The notes under the pieces were generated by a model that saw nothing but the letters and a program-made list of their open reading frames with translations, was not told the DNA's origin and did not search any database. From assembly GCF_008801935.1 (NCBI RefSeq), contig NZ_VZOT01000004.1, forward strand, positions 248,001 to 312,000: DNA of 64,000 nt, in the 5' to 3' direction. The position numbers and the translations under genes were made by a program. Origin of the DNA: Comamonas kerstersii (GTDB taxonomy: Bacteria; Pseudomonadota; Gammaproteobacteria; Burkholderiales; Burkholderiaceae_C). Below, one piece after another: positions 41,917 through 52,162 of the stretch (position 1 is its first letter; every line of letters begins with the position of its first letter).

Positions 41917-44900
41917 TTATTGCAGCTGACGCCAGCTGGGACGCATGGATTGTTCAGGCATGCGTGCCAATTCAAGCGTCCCACCATTGGTAGTCTCACC
42001 ATTGCCAATATCGGTAACTTTATTTTTTCCGGTGACTTGAATATGTCCTCCCTTTGCTACTTGTGCGCGAGATACATAGTTGTCTAAAGCTAAATCGTAA
42101 GATCCATCGCCATTTTGATCGAGAAGCTGAACGCTTGGGCGCTCTCCATCCATGATATTAATAAGGGTCAAATATTGACGCTCTTCATCAACAGCAGTCT
42201 GCTCGCAGCTCTCGGCATCACTTTTCGTGCGTGATCCTTTGGCAGGAACTTGTGAATAAATTGCCAAAATATTGCTGCCATCGTAGGGGGTGATGTTTTT
42301 GAGCAAACGTTCACCTGTTTGAGGAAGGTCCATATACCATCCTTTTTGAGTCGACCAATCAACTTTTGTTGTGTCAGCCATTTTCCAGAAAACAAAGTCT
42401 TTGCTTGAGCTTTCGCCTTTATATTCGGTTGAATTGATTTGTTTTTTTGCAAGTTTGCTGACGCCAATTCCTGCTGGTTCTGGAGCTGGAATGGATAAGG
42501 CGCTATTACCATTATGGCTGACTACATAATTTGTTTTGGTGCTTGCATCATGTTTGATGACATATCTTGTGTTGTCGAGCACTGAGTATATAGTCTGTAC
42601 ATCCGTATTCTCTGGGTCTACGGTGGTGATATTTTCCCCTGTTCCAAATGCGATCATCATGCCTCCCACCATCTTTGTGGTAGCTGAGGATCCACTCCCT
42701 ACGATATAACTGCGATCGTTGGCCTTTACGCTGGGTGCTGCAGTAATCGGTTGACGGATTGTGCGAGTATCAGGAGATCCAGGAGTACCTCCTAAAGCGG
42801 TATAAAGAGGTTTTCCGTCAAAGGCAACCCCCCATTTGCTTGCATCTTTTTCACCTATTTCGAATTTCCAGATATTTCCTTTGAGGTCACCTGCATATAC
42901 GAAATCAGGTTTGCCATCGCCATTAATGTCTACCAGTCGTGGTGCTGAAAGTCCATTTTCTGTGACGTTATGGCATGGATTTTCATGATTTTTCGCCTTT
43001 TCCTCTGCGGTACATGCGGTGAGAGTGGTATCAGTGGCAGGGATACGCAGAAGTTCCTTATTGCCGTCAAGATATTGAATTAATAAGACTGGGCGTTCAT
43101 TTTTGCTATTGTATCCATTGCCCATAATTGCGGCCCATCTGCCATTATTCAAAAGGCTGATTTGTGTGGCTCGCAACGGGTTGGTGTCATCTAGAGTGGG
43201 TGTGGAAAAAATATGACCAATATCCGCTTTGTCAATATCCAGGCATGCTTTCCCTTGGCAGTTTATAGACTCGTTTGCATGCATGGATTTATCCATGACA
43301 ACAATATCTTTAGAATTATTTTCCTTAAAGGAACTGGGATCTGTAACATCTAAAACGAAATACCCTTTCCCGCCTGCACCAAGTGTACCAAGCAGCATGG
43401 TACGCCAGTTGGGTGTCTCAGATGTTCCGATATTGATATCCCCCGTCATGGGGGAGCCATCAACGAAATATCGATGGTTATCGTCAAAGCTTGGCCATGT
43501 TAATCTGGCTAGATTGGGGTAAACAGCCCTTGGGACGTACGCAATTTTTTCCGTGCCATCATTTGCTGCGAAGCCGTGAAGCATGCCATCATTGCCTCCT
43601 ACATAAATCATTGGAGGTCTTTGATCTACCGTATTTTCTCGCACAAATTTGGTGTATCCAGGCAGCGAGTAGTTGCTGACCGGTGTTCCCACATACCAGA
43701 CATTGGAGTTAATGATGTCGCCCTGTCGGCTGGTTCGATTGCGGAAGCCGATAGTGCTGTTCTTGGATGCTTCCTTTGAACGATCACCTCGGATATAAAG
43801 TAGCCTATCGCTTCCTTGGCTATCTGTAGATCCGTTAGATTTTTTATTAAGGTCTGCTTGTTGTAAGGTTCCTATATCGCCCCATTGGAATGCACTGCCT
43901 TTTTGTGTGTCATCATTCCAAGTCAATATATTTCGGCTTTCATGCGATACAAGCTCATCTAGAAAATCTGCTGTAGTTTTTCCACCCCAAGCATCTTCAT
44001 ATGTATTGTCCTTTGTTAATTTTGAGCTCTTGATATAGCCTTTCCACATTTCTTTGGGATCGTAGAAAGTGCTGTAGGTGTTGACATCTTTGTCATAATT
44101 GGAGAAACCATTGGCTGCTAATGAACCTACGCTGGATTCATTTTCTGCATTGATGGCACCAATAATATCAACAAAAGCTTTTTCAAGATCTTCTGCCTTT
44201 TCCACCGCATAAAAGCGACCTCGGCCATTTAGGGCTGAGTGCCATAAATCTAGTGGATTTAAAATTGATTCTGTATATTTGTTTAACCACGGCCATGAAA
44301 TATTTCCATTAATGAAGTCTGGCAAACTACCATTGTAGCCTGCATCATAACTAAATGGAACAATATGTGTATCTGGTGGTCTTTTAATGTTGGGTTCACC
44401 GGACCATGTGGTTGCAGCCTTGCTGAAACCAATCGTGTAAGTTGATAAATGCGGCCAATTTGCTGGGTCGTAACGAGGATTCCAGTATTTTTCTAAAATG
44501 GCATCTTTGCCAAAGTTTTCTTTTGGAGGTGCTTTTCGATATTCGCTGGTCAGAGAAATTTGTTTTGTTTTGTCATTTTTGTCATATAAGTCTGGCTGAA
44601 GATTGGTTGCCCAGCTCTTAAATGCCCAGTCAGCAACCATGTCGCTATGGTTGTCTGCATATGGTTTGACCTTGTTGTAGATTGTGCCATCTGGTAACTC
44701 AAAAGAGGCACCGCCATCTGCATTTCCTGGCTTTTGATTCTGTGCTGGATTGGTTTGCCAGCCACCATCAGACATTAAAATATGATAACTTCTGCGACAT
44801 CCTAAAAATGGCTCCGCTTGTTCTCCTGGTCTATATGCCCAAGGACTGTATTTTTTATCGTTAAAATGTGCCGCACTTTTGCTCATGTAATGGTGAGCTT

Positions 44901-45447
44901 GTGCCATAACTTTATGCGTTGGTGTTCCACCATTAGCAGATAATTTATCAATAAAGTCTAAAAAATTTTCTCTATGTGCTTCATCTAAGTATCGCATCGA
45001 ATTTTTTTTAAAATCGGTACGATCTACAGTATTGGCCCCATCAGATTTCCCATTATTATGCATTGCTTGCCATGCAAAACGAATTGATCTGCCCTCACCA
45101 TGGTTGGGTAGTAAAGTTTTATTGTTAAATACCTTTTTTACAGTATATTTCAGCACACTAATACGTCTTGCGTTTGATTTCCATGTTCCATCGGGGTTTG
45201 GTTCTGTATATCCTGGGCCGGTTTTAAAGCTGCCGGGCCGAGGATTCCCATTTGTTGCCAATGCTATGGCATAATCCATGCTTCCGGAGTCATCAATAGT
45301 GATAATGACGTTGGGTGCAACATAGGGGTTTAATTTACCTGGTGGAGATTGGGCAAGATCAAGTGCTAATGCGCCGGTAGAGGTGAGCGCAGCGACGGCG
45401 GCTAAAGCGATGGAATGCTTGTGGAAAAGAGAGTGGGTGCTGTGCAT
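41917..45447 (-). CDS. pilY1: Type IV pilus tip adhesin PilY1
   Basis: 1176 residues. Signal peptide (residues 1-29), a von Willebrand A-like N-terminal domain with the MIDAS motif DDSGSM near residue 52, and a C-terminal PilC/PilY1 propeller marked by YVGGNDGMLHGFAA, then the calcium site DINGDGKPDFVYAGDLKGN and a later QNGDGSYDLALDN. PilY1 sits at the pilus tip, controls extension and retraction and senses surfaces. The gene is clearly AT-rich relative to the window. It lies between pilX and pilE. Confidence 0.95.
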   Translation of the reverse strand: MHSTHSLFHKHSIALAAVAALTSTGALALDLAQSPPGKLNPYVAPNVIITIDDSGSMDYAIALATNGNPRPGSFKTGPGYTEPNPDGTWKSNARRISVLKYTVKKVFNNKTLLPNHGEGRSIRFAWQAMHNNGKSDGANTVDRTDFKKNSMRYLDEAHRENFLDFIDKLSANGGTPTHKVMAQAHHYMSKSAAHFNDKKYSPWAYRPGEQAEPFLGCRRSYHILMSDGGWQTNPAQNQKPGNADGGASFELPDGTIYNKVKPYADNHSDMVADWAFKSWATNLQPDLYDKNDKTKQISLTSEYRKAPPKENFGKDAILEKYWNPRYDPANWPHLSTYTIGFSKAATTWSGEPNIKRPPDTHIVPFSYDAGYNGSLPDFINGNISWPWLNKYTESILNPLDLWHSALNGRGRFYAVEKAEDLEKAFVDIIGAINAENESSVGSLAANGFSNYDKDVNTYSTFYDPKEMWKGYIKSSKLTKDNTYEDAWGGKTTADFLDELVSHESRNILTWNDDTQKGSAFQWGDIGTLQQADLNKKSNGSTDSQGSDRLLYIRGDRSKEASKNSTIGFRNRTSRQGDIINSNVWYVGTPVSNYSLPGYTKFVRENTVDQRPPMIYVGGNDGMLHGFAANDGTEKIAYVPRAVYPNLARLTWPSFDDNHRYFVDGSPMTGDINIGTSETPNWRTMLLGTLGAGGKGYFVLDVTDPSSFKENNSKDIVVMDKSMHANESINCQGKACLDIDKADIGHIFSTPTLDDTNPLRATQISLLNNGRWAAIMGNGYNSKNERPVLLIQYLDGNKELLRIPATDTTLTACTAEEKAKNHENPCHNVTENGLSAPRLVDINGDGKPDFVYAGDLKGNIWKFEIGEKDASKWGVAFDGKPLYTALGGTPGSPDTRTIRQPITAAPSVKANDRSYIVGSGSSATTKMVGGMMIAFGTGENITTVDPENTDVQTIYSVLDNTRYVIKHDASTKTNYVVSHNGNSALSIPAPEPAGIGVSKLAKKQINSTEYKGESSSKDFVFWKMADTTKVDWSTQKGWYMDLPQTGERLLKNITPYDGSNILAIYSQVPAKGSRTKSDAESCEQTAVDEERQYLTLINIMDGERPSVQLLDQNGDGSYDLALDNYVSRAQVAKGGHIQVTGKNKVTDIGNGETTNGGTLELARMPEQSMRPSWRQLQ

Positions 45448-45506
45448 AACAAGCTCCTTATACTAAATTATTGAATTCAGTAATAAAATAATGCAAGTAA
45501 ATAGAT

Positions 45507-46310
45507 CTAATCTTTAAGTCGATTTCGTGCGTAGGTCTGTTGCAGAACTACCTGTGTATTGGGTTTTATGCCATGTGCGACAGCTGTAATACGATAAACG
45601 ATATTGATATCAAGCTGCAATGGAAGGTATTGGGTCGAAGACATTCCAGTTTCTGTGGCAATTAAATTGGATGAGCTTGCAGTCTGTGAGTCGTAACGCA
45701 TGATCTCGATCCAGTACCAGCCTCCTCGTAAAGGGTCATCTCCACGATATGCCAATATGGGGTTGCTGGTGGCGCCGATAGTAGCTCCTGTGTATTGGCC
45801 ATAACGTGCTCCAATCGGCGGCTTTGAAGCATCACTAGGAACACCGGCGTTTTCCATTTGCGCTAACGTAATGCCCTTGCTTTCATCTGTATTGTTCCAA
45901 AAATCCTGTTTTCCAACACGTTTTGCACAGACGGCATGACGGCATTGAGGGCCACTGCTAATGCTTTCCAAATTTGCGAGTAGGAGCGTAACATCTTGTT
46001 CCTCGCTGGGCATACCATATGGTGCAATTCCTTTTCTACATAAGTAAGGATTGCTGCCGTCGGAGGTGCAAATCGATCCATTGGAATTTTCACGACGAAT
46101 ATCTAGTTCTGCATCCTGCAATAATGCTTGTGCTGCTTCAAAGGCGCGTTGATAGTCAGCATCATTGCCTACTATCATTTCTCCAAATATAGATGTACGC
46201 GAAGCCCAAAGTGCCAGAAGCATCGATAACATCACCAATACAATCACCACATACAATGTGGCCCCATGTTGCTTGGGGAGGGTGGGTTGACTTGAGTGGT
46301 GTTTAAGCAT
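45507..46310 (-). CDS. pilX: Type IV pilus assembly protein PilX
   Basis: 267 residues. The leader ends in KQHGATLYVVIVLVMLSMLLAL, the PilX type of N terminus, which lacks the usual glutamate at +5 (ATLYV). The body contains two Cys pairs. A minor pilin needed to form the pilus tip complex with PilW, PilV, FimU and PilY1. It lies 17 bases after pilW. Confidence 0.85.
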   Translation of the reverse strand: MLKHHSSQPTLPKQHGATLYVVIVLVMLSMLLALWASRTSIFGEMIVGNDADYQRAFEAAQALLQDAELDIRRENSNGSICTSDGSNPYLCRKGIAPYGMPSEEQDVTLLLANLESISSGPQCRHAVCAKRVGKQDFWNNTDESKGITLAQMENAGVPSDASKPPIGARYGQYTGATIGATSNPILAYRGDDPLRGGWYWIEIMRYDSQTASSSNLIATETGMSSTQYLPLQLDINIVYRITAVAHGIKPNTQVVLQQTYARNRLKD

Positions 46311-46327
46311 ATTTATGAAAAATGGCT

Positions 46328-47191
46328 TTATAGGGTACCAATTAATCCTTGGCTACGCAGTTGAAATACATTTCGAAAAACTTTATGCATCCTGCGTGCG
46401 CGATTGCCTGTCAATGTACTCATATCTACGTTTTGTCCCTGGCAGTTCGTGTAATTGCTGTCTTTGGGAAGGTTGATTATTTCATTGCCATATAAGACTA
46501 TGCAAACTTCGACGGCATACACATTGTGCCAATTGCTTACACCGACATTATTTGCATTGGCATATTGAAGCTGTGGCGAACCGGCTGCTGCAGATGATTG
46601 AATCAGATAGAGTACTTCAAATTCAGCAACATTGTTTGCAATGGGTTGAGGGACGTTGTTGTTAACGCCAGCGCATACAAGATTGCTGTCTCTCAAGGTG
46701 AAACGATTTCTGATGACTGTATCTGTGCCATTTTCACCGAGGCAATCACGTTGTAAAGACTCTTTGTTATTGGAGCTGTAAATCAGCTCTCTGTAGTTGC
46801 TATAGGCGGTGGTTAATTTGAATTGATTGTCTTTAGGCTTTTCTATTCCACTGATAGTATCTGTTTTGGGGTTGAAGTCGGCGGTGGCTATTTCAAAAGC
46901 CACGGGATCATTGATGTCAGCATCGTCCTCATTTCCTTGTGTAGAAAGGCTGAGTTTGAGGGAGCCGGCTTGCCTTAATTGCTTTCCCATTACGCGAAAA
47001 ATGTGCGAGGCTTGCTGTTGTAGTTGGCCGCTGTCATCAACGCTGCCAGTAATGCTGCGTGAGGCAACAATGGCGCCCAAAGCGACGGCAATGATTAATA
47101 AACTAATCGCTATGCCAACGAGAAGTTCAATAAGGGATAAGCCTCTTTGATTCTGTGGCGCAGGGTAGTTTTTTGATGTCTGATAAGTCAT
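46328..47191 (-). CDS. pilW: Type IV pilus assembly protein PilW
   Basis: 287 residues with the prepilin motif NQRG|LSLIELLVGIAISLLIIAV near residue 16 and a large C-terminal domain. The ATG at 47191 overlaps the pilV stop codon (ATGA), which argues against the longer frame from a TTG at 47203. Minor pilin of the tip complex. Confidence 0.88.
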   Translation of the reverse strand: MTYQTSKNYPAPQNQRGLSLIELLVGIAISLLIIAVALGAIVASRSITGSVDDSGQLQQQASHIFRVMGKQLRQAGSLKLSLSTQGNEDDADINDPVAFEIATADFNPKTDTISGIEKPKDNQFKLTTAYSNYRELIYSSNNKESLQRDCLGENGTDTVIRNRFTLRDSNLVCAGVNNNVPQPIANNVAEFEVLYLIQSSAAAGSPQLQYANANNVGVSNWHNVYAVEVCIVLYGNEIINLPKDSNYTNCQGQNVDMSTLTGNRARRMHKVFRNVFQLRSQGLIGTL

Positions 47192-47802
47192 GAGCCTGGG
47201 CAAAAAACTTTAGTGGTATTGGATGCGTAATATGGAGCACATCTTGCAAGAAGAGGTATGTACTGCAAATGGCAGGTGTGATTATCTGGGCAGCTGACTG
47301 TGTTGCCACTACCAGTGGCGGCATTCAGTGGTTCAAGGTATTCTTGGCTATTATTGTTTTCATTCATTCGCCATGCGATCATTACGCCAAGTTGTCTTTT
47401 ATTGTCTGCTACGCTGGCCTCGTCATCAGAGATAAAAGTTCTGGCATCTCCAAGTGGTAGGGAGTTTTTAACACTATTTCTCCATTGGAGTAAATCATAT
47501 TTTGCGAGATTTTCATTGCTACATTTTTCGGTTTTGCAGTTTTGTGAGAATTCTTGGTTATTACCCCAGTTTGTAGTTATATATTTTTCTATATTTAATA
47601 ATGCATTGGGGTTTGCTGCAATTCTTTCGCTTAAGTCGTCAATGAGTCTGATGGCTTGGGTTCGATACAAGCTATTTTGGGTGTTGTTCAGTGTACGCAT
47701 TTGTATTCCTAAAATCCCAAGAACTCCTAATGCGATGACAATTATGGCAATAAGTGACTCTAGCAGAGTGATGCCTTGCTGATATAAGTTGCGAATTTTC
47801 AT
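47188..47802 (-). CDS. pilV: Type IV pilus modification protein PilV
   Basis: 204 residues with the prepilin motif YQQG|ITLLESLIAIIVIALGVLG typical of PilV, and several cysteines in the C-terminal half. The ATG overlaps the stop codon of the preceding fimT-type gene, and its own stop overlaps the pilW ATG, so the genes are translationally coupled. Confidence 0.88.
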   Translation of the reverse strand: MKIRNLYQQGITLLESLIAIIVIALGVLGILGIQMRTLNNTQNSLYRTQAIRLIDDLSERIAANPNALLNIEKYITTNWGNNQEFSQNCKTEKCSNENLAKYDLLQWRNSVKNSLPLGDARTFISDDEASVADNKRQLGVMIAWRMNENNNSQEYLEPLNAATGSGNTVSCPDNHTCHLQYIPLLARCAPYYASNTTKVFCPGS

Positions 47803-48377
47803 TTTTTGCAATCACTATAGTCTTTAATGATTCGAATTCTTCCCCCAGAACTCATGCAGAGAGTTTGTGCGTAGGAAGACTGAGTTCCTGTGCGCTCTGG
47901 GAGAAATTTAAATCCTTTGGCATTCAAACCGCTGGCCTTGCCATAGCGGTCAAATTTGATATTGACTCCGCCTGAGTTGTGGATTACGTTGACTGAGCCT
48001 GTCAGTCGCAACTCATGCAATATGCGGTCTTGGGTTTTATTCCATGACCCATTGCCATTCACGTCCTCATAGATAAACCACCCACACCCCCACTCTTGAT
48101 TGGTGCCGGCGTTTTGACAGTCACCAGGTTCGTTACCGAACTTGCGCATGCCAATGCCGCCGCCACGTCTGATGGCTTCGGAGCGTGCGAGCATCAGTGA
48201 AGACTCCATCGCACGTACGGCTTGCGTGACCTGCCAGCGCTCATGGAGTTCGCGGAACTGGGGGAGGGCGATGGCCGCCAAGATGGAGAGAATGGCCAGG
48301 GCAGTGAGTGCTTCAACCAAAGTCAAGCCGCCCTGCTGGTGTGTGTAAGCAGTTGTCATGACTAAGAAAAGTTGCAT
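47799..48377 (-). CDS. GspH/FimT-family minor pseudopilin, copy 2 (FimU-like)
   Basis: 192 residues. Prepilin site QQGG|LTLVEALTALAILSILAAI; the LMLARSEAIRRGGGIG helix is the GspH/FimT family signature. GAGG seven bases upstream favours the ATG at 48377 over one at 48359, giving a 17-residue leader. Directly before pilV, the position of FimU in Pseudomonas. It shares the ARSEAIRRGGG block with the gene upstream, so the two are paralogues. Confidence 0.85.
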   Translation of the reverse strand: MQLFLVMTTAYTHQQGGLTLVEALTALAILSILAAIALPQFRELHERWQVTQAVRAMESSLMLARSEAIRRGGGIGMRKFGNEPGDCQNAGTNQEWGCGWFIYEDVNGNGSWNKTQDRILHELRLTGSVNVIHNSGGVNIKFDRYGKASGLNAKGFKFLPERTGTQSSYAQTLCMSSGGRIRIIKDYSDCKK

Positions 48378-48442
48378 GTCCAAGCCTCTTCTATAGCAAA
48401 TGTGGTTACCGTTTTGTTCCGGAAATGGACTGGCGGTGGCGA

Positions 48443-49009
48443 TCAGCAGCTTGAGGAGCCTTTGGTCTGTTGCAAACGGCCACCGGGGTAGATGCACAGC
48501 GTGCTGCCCTGGCTGATGTTCTTGCCTTTGGGCATGACCTGCAGGCTAAAGTTGGTGGATGTGTTGTTCAGTCTCAGAGCACCCCAGCGGTCCACTGCAA
48601 TAAATCCTGCATTTTCGGAAGCTGTAGCTGTGGTGCTTCGCAGTGCTTCTACGATTTGCAGTGGCGCGGTGTTGGCGTCAGCGGTTCCGTCGGCATTGCT
48701 GTCCAGACTGACAGTCCAGCCACATTGCCATGCGTTGCTGGCCTGGCCGCCACAATCTTGCGTAGTGCTTCGAATGATGGAGATGCCTCCTCCGCGGCGA
48801 ATGGCTTCCGAGCGTGCAAAAGCCAGGGTCGACTCAAAGGCTGAGATGGCCTGGCTGGTACGCCAGCGCTCAAACAGTGATGTAAAGCTGGGTGCTGCAA
48901 TAGCGGCGAGCACAGCCAGTACGGCGAGGGTGGTCATGAGCTCAACCAAAGTCAGGCCTGTCTGGCGCAGGCGGTTCGTTTTCTTGATGGTTGGTAGGCA
49001 ATGAGGCAT
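48443..49009 (-). CDS. GspH/FimT-family minor pseudopilin, copy 1 (FimT-like)
   Basis: 188 residues with leader MPHCLPTIKKTNRLRQTG|LTLVELMTTLAVLAVLAAI, the family block AFARSEAIRRGGGISI, and several Cys in the body. First gene of the minor-pilin operon fimT-fimU-pilV-pilW-pilX-pilY1-pilE. The 120 bases upstream, ending at the MITE-like element, must hold the operon promoter. Confidence 0.87.
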   Translation of the reverse strand: MPHCLPTIKKTNRLRQTGLTLVELMTTLAVLAVLAAIAAPSFTSLFERWRTSQAISAFESTLAFARSEAIRRGGGISIIRSTTQDCGGQASNAWQCGWTVSLDSNADGTADANTAPLQIVEALRSTTATASENAGFIAVDRWGALRLNNTSTNFSLQVMPKGKNISQGSTLCIYPGGRLQQTKGSSSC

Positions 49010-49129
49010 GTAGGAGAAGTTAGCAAAGAGCAGTAGGTCTTTGTTGGTATGTCTGACCAGCGTGACCGTTGTAGGGGATGAGTGGCAAGCATGGCATGGT
49101 CATCTGGTGCGGGTATTGACCTTGCTCTA

Positions 49130-49316
49130 GGGCGTGTTCACATCAACATTGGGTTCGCTGCCCCTGATGATGGAGATCACAAATGGGGTTGAAGGCTTGG
49201 GGCGGTCTGCGTTGTTGCGGCGGCTTGCAAGGCGCTCGGCATTGCTGCGCCACCGCGCCTAGCATCCCATCCCCAAGCCTTCAACGCGAATTCCCAAGCT
49301 TTACGTGAACACGCCC
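49130..49316. mobile_element. MITE-like element, copy 2 (about 187 bp, TA flanks)
   Basis: Non-coding element flanked by TA (49128-49129 and 49317-49318). Terminal inverted repeat CTAGGGCGTGTTCAC at both ends, inner inverted repeat GTTGAAGGCTTGGGG/CCCCAAGCCTTCAAC. Its reverse complement is nearly identical to 23943-24128. It sits between the minor-pilin operon and rpsO, within the gene-free stretch 49010-49484, and carries no open frame of note. Confidence 0.85.
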
Positions 49317-49371
49317 TAGCCATCTGCAGACAGGGATGCGCCACAGTTTTCTGGTCAATAGGCGCATCAGG

Positions 49372-49377
49372 TACAAT
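49372..49377 (+). promoter_or_regulatory. Probable -10 box of rpsO
   Basis: TACAAT, about 108 bases before the rpsO ATG; the -35 region is poor (TTCTGG at 17-bp spacing). The intervening leader could hold the S15 autoregulatory structure, but I cannot define it from sequence alone. Confidence 0.4.
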
Positions 49378-49484
49378 AGTCAGGTTTTGCATGGTGCAAG
49401 ACGCACGCTGCGAGCCCTTCCAGCCCGTGGCGCAAGTAACCAAGGCTGGCTTGAAGAAGCCGGCTGCTAATGAAGGAAATCAAA

Positions 49485-49751
49485 ATGATCGCTGCCGATA
49501 AGAAGGCTGAAGTTGTCAAGGCCAATGCTCGTTCCGAAAACGACACTGGTAGCCCAGAAGTGCAAGTGGCTCTGCTGACTGCTCGCATCAACGAACTGAC
49601 TCCCCACTTCAAGCAACACGCCAAGGACCACCACGGTCGTCGTGGCCTGCTGCGTATGGTGAGCCGTCGTCGCAAGCTGCTGGACTACCTGAAGGCTAAG
49701 GACGCAGAGCGTTACACAGCGCTGATCGCCAAGCTGGGCCTGCGTAAGTAA
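49485..49751 (+). CDS. rpsO: 30S ribosomal protein S15
   Basis: 88 residues: [20 protein letters not shown], then [19 protein letters not shown] and [20 protein letters not shown]. It binds the central domain of 16S rRNA and represses its own translation. AAGGA seven bases before the ATG at 49485 and the family length decide against the upstream ATG at 49470. It precedes pnp, the usual order. Confidence 0.98.
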   Translation: MIAADKKAEVVKANARSENDTGSPEVQVALLTARINELTPHFKQHAKDHHGRRGLLRMVSRRRKLLDYLKAKDAERYTALIAKLGLRK

Positions 49752-49768
49752 GCACAGTGCAAGATCGG

Positions 49769-49806
49769 AACGCCTGAGTTAGATTGCCTAGCTCAGGCGT
49801 TTTTTA
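49769..49806 (+). terminator. Rho-independent terminator of rpsO
   Basis: AACGCCTGAG, a 12-base loop, CTCAGGCGTT, then TTTTT, 18 bases past the stop codon. It separates rpsO from pnp. Confidence 0.92.
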
Positions 49807-49867
49807 CTTTGGAACAGGCAAACAGAGCGAAGCTGTGTCATTCCAATAACGTGTTGGCTCTTGTTTT

Positions 49868-49886
49868 GATAGCTGCTAGCGCGCTT
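49868..49886. repeat. Dispersed repeat, single arm before pnp
   Basis: GATAGCTGCTAGCGCGCTT, preceded by TTTT, in the rpsO-pnp gap: one arm of the dispersed family. Confidence 0.5.
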
Positions 49887-49966
49887 CTGGAATGGCATCG
49901 TGTTCTGTTTTGCCTCCAAATCAAGGCTGGATGAGCGTATCCAGCTATATAAACAGGAGTAAACAC

Positions 49967-52141
49967 ATGACGATGTTCAACAAGGTCACCAAGACTTTCA
50001 AGTGGGGTCAGCACACGGTCACCATGGAAACGGGCGAAATTGCACGCCAGGCTTCCGGTGCTGTGCTGGTGAATATGGACGACACCGTGGTACTGGCTAC
50101 CGTGGTGGGCTCCAAGCAGGCCAAGGCTGGTCAGGATTTCTTCCCTCTGACCGTGGACTATATCGAGAAGACCTACGCAGCCGGCAAGATCCCCGGCAGC
50201 TTCTTCAAGCGTGAAGCCAAGCCCTCGGAGCTGGAAACGCTGACTTCGCGTCTGATCGACCGTCCTATCCGTCCTCTGTTCCCCGAAGGTTTCTACAACG
50301 ATGTGCACGTGGTGATCCACACCATCTCGTTGAACCCTGAAGTGGATGCCGACATCGCCGCCATGATTGCCACTTCCGCAGCGCTGGCTGTGTCTGGCAT
50401 TCCTTTCAATGGTCCTATTGGTGCTGCCCGCGTGGGTTACATCAATGGCGAATACGTGCTGAACCCCGGTCAGACGCAGCGCAAGGATTCGCTGATGGAT
50501 CTGGTGGTGGCAGGTACTGAAACCGCTGTGCTGATGGTGGAATCCGAAGCGCAGCAACTGCCTGAAGAAGTGATGCTGGGTGCTGTGGTCTATGGCCACG
50601 AGCAAGGCAAGATTGCAATTGACGCCATCCATGATCTGGTGCGTGAAGGCGGCAAGCCCGCTTGGGATTGGACGCCTCCAGCCAAGGATGAGGCGCTGAT
50701 CGCCAAGGTGACCGAGCTGGGTGAAGAGCTGCTGCGCGCAGCCTATCAGCAGCGTAACAAGCAAGTGCGTACGCAAGCCTGCCGCGAGGCCTATGCCAAG
50801 GTCAAGGATGCGCTGACCGCGCAAGGCGTGGAGTTCGACGCTGTCAAGGTCGAAGGCATGCTGTTTGACATCGAAGCACGCATCGTGCGCTCGCAGATTC
50901 TGGCAGGTGAGCCCCGTATCGACGGCCGTGACACACGTACTGTGCGCCCCATCGAAATCCGTACTTCCGTGCTGCCTCGCACCCACGGTTCGGCCCTGTT
51001 TACACGCGGCGAAACCCAGGCGCTGGTTGTGACCACGCTGGGTACAGAGCGTGATGCACAGAAGATCGACGCGTTGGCGGGTGAGTTTGATGATTCCTTC
51101 ATCTTCCACTACAACATGCCTCCTTTTGCAACCGGTGAAGTCGGTCGCATGGGTTCGACCAAGCGCCGCGAAATCGGTCACGGTCGTCTGGCCAAGCGCG
51201 CACTGGTGGCTTGTCTGCCTTCCAAGGACGAATTCCCTTACACCGTTCGCGTGGTGTCGGAAATCACGGAATCCAACGGTTCTTCGTCCATGGCTTCGGT
51301 GTGCGGCGGCTGCCTGTCGCTGATGGATGCTGGTGTACCCATGAAGGCGCACGTGGCGGGTATCGCCATGGGCCTGATCAAGGAAGACAACCGCTTTGCC
51401 GTGCTGACCGACATTCTGGGTGACGAGGATCACCTGGGCGACATGGACTTCAAGGTGGCCGGTACGACCAACGGTATTACCGCCCTGCAGATGGACATCA
51501 AGATCCAGGGTATCACCAAGGAAATCATGCAAGTGGCACTGGCTCAGGCCAAGGAAGCGCGCATGCACATCCTGGGCAAGATGCAGGAAGCCATGGGTGA
51601 AGCCAAGGCGGAAATCTCTTCCTTCGCGCCCAAGCTGTTCACCATGAAGATCAACCCCGAGAAGATCCGTGATGTGATCGGCAAGGGTGGTGCCACTATC
51701 CGTGCGCTGACCGAAGAAACCGGTACCCAGATCAACATCGAGGAAGACGGCACCATCACCATCGCTGCAACCGACGGCGACAAGGCGGAGGCTGCCAAGA
51801 AGCGCATCGAAGAGATCACGGCTGAAGTGGAAATCGGCAAGATCTATGAAGGCCCTATCGTCAAGATTCTGGACTTCGGCGCACTGGTGAACCTGCTGCC
51901 CGGCAAGGATGGTCTGCTGCACATCAGCCAGATCGCCCACGAGCGCGTAGAGAAGGTGACCGACTACCTGAAGGAGGGTCAGGTTGTGAAGGTCAAGGTG
52001 CTGGAAACTGACGACAAGGGTCGCGTGAAGCTGTCCATGAAGGCGCTGCTGGAGCGTCCTGCACCTGCAGAGCGTGCCGAGCGTCAGCCTCGTGGTGAAC
52101 ACCGCGCAGCACCTGAGGCTGGCGAGCAGCCTCAGCAGTAA
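49967..52141 (+). CDS. pnp: Polyribonucleotide nucleotidyltransferase (PNPase)
   Basis: 724 residues. Two RNase PH-like domains ([30 protein letters not shown] and [15 protein letters not shown] near residues 410-450), a KH domain ([18 protein letters not shown] near 575) and an S1 domain ([20 protein letters not shown]). It degrades RNA with phosphate from the 3' end and is part of the degradosome. AGGAG seven bases before the ATG at 49967 decides the start over an upstream frame from 49892. Confidence 0.99.
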   Translation: MTMFNKVTKTFKWGQHTVTMETGEIARQASGAVLVNMDDTVVLATVVGSKQAKAGQDFFPLTVDYIEKTYAAGKIPGSFFKREAKPSELETLTSRLIDRPIRPLFPEGFYNDVHVVIHTISLNPEVDADIAAMIATSAALAVSGIPFNGPIGAARVGYINGEYVLNPGQTQRKDSLMDLVVAGTETAVLMVESEAQQLPEEVMLGAVVYGHEQGKIAIDAIHDLVREGGKPAWDWTPPAKDEALIAKVTELGEELLRAAYQQRNKQVRTQACREAYAKVKDALTAQGVEFDAVKVEGMLFDIEARIVRSQILAGEPRIDGRDTRTVRPIEIRTSVLPRTHGSALFTRGETQALVVTTLGTERDAQKIDALAGEFDDSFIFHYNMPPFATGEVGRMGSTKRREIGHGRLAKRALVACLPSKDEFPYTVRVVSEITESNGSSSMASVCGGCLSLMDAGVPMKAHVAGIAMGLIKEDNRFAVLTDILGDEDHLGDMDFKVAGTTNGITALQMDIKIQGITKEIMQVALAQAKEARMHILGKMQEAMGEAKAEISSFAPKLFTMKINPEKIRDVIGKGGATIRALTEETGTQINIEEDGTITIAATDGDKAEAAKKRIEEITAEVEIGKIYEGPIVKILDFGALVNLLPGKDGLLHISQIAHERVEKVTDYLKEGQVVKVKVLETDDKGRVKLSMKALLERPAPAERAERQPRGEHRAAPEAGEQPQQ

Positions 52142-52162
52142 TAAAGCGTAAGCTTTGTGGCG

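Noticed and set aside
49838..52102. Long minus-strand open frame of about 750 codons opposite pnp
   Set aside because: Shadow frame of PNPase; no signal, domain or ribosome-binding site.
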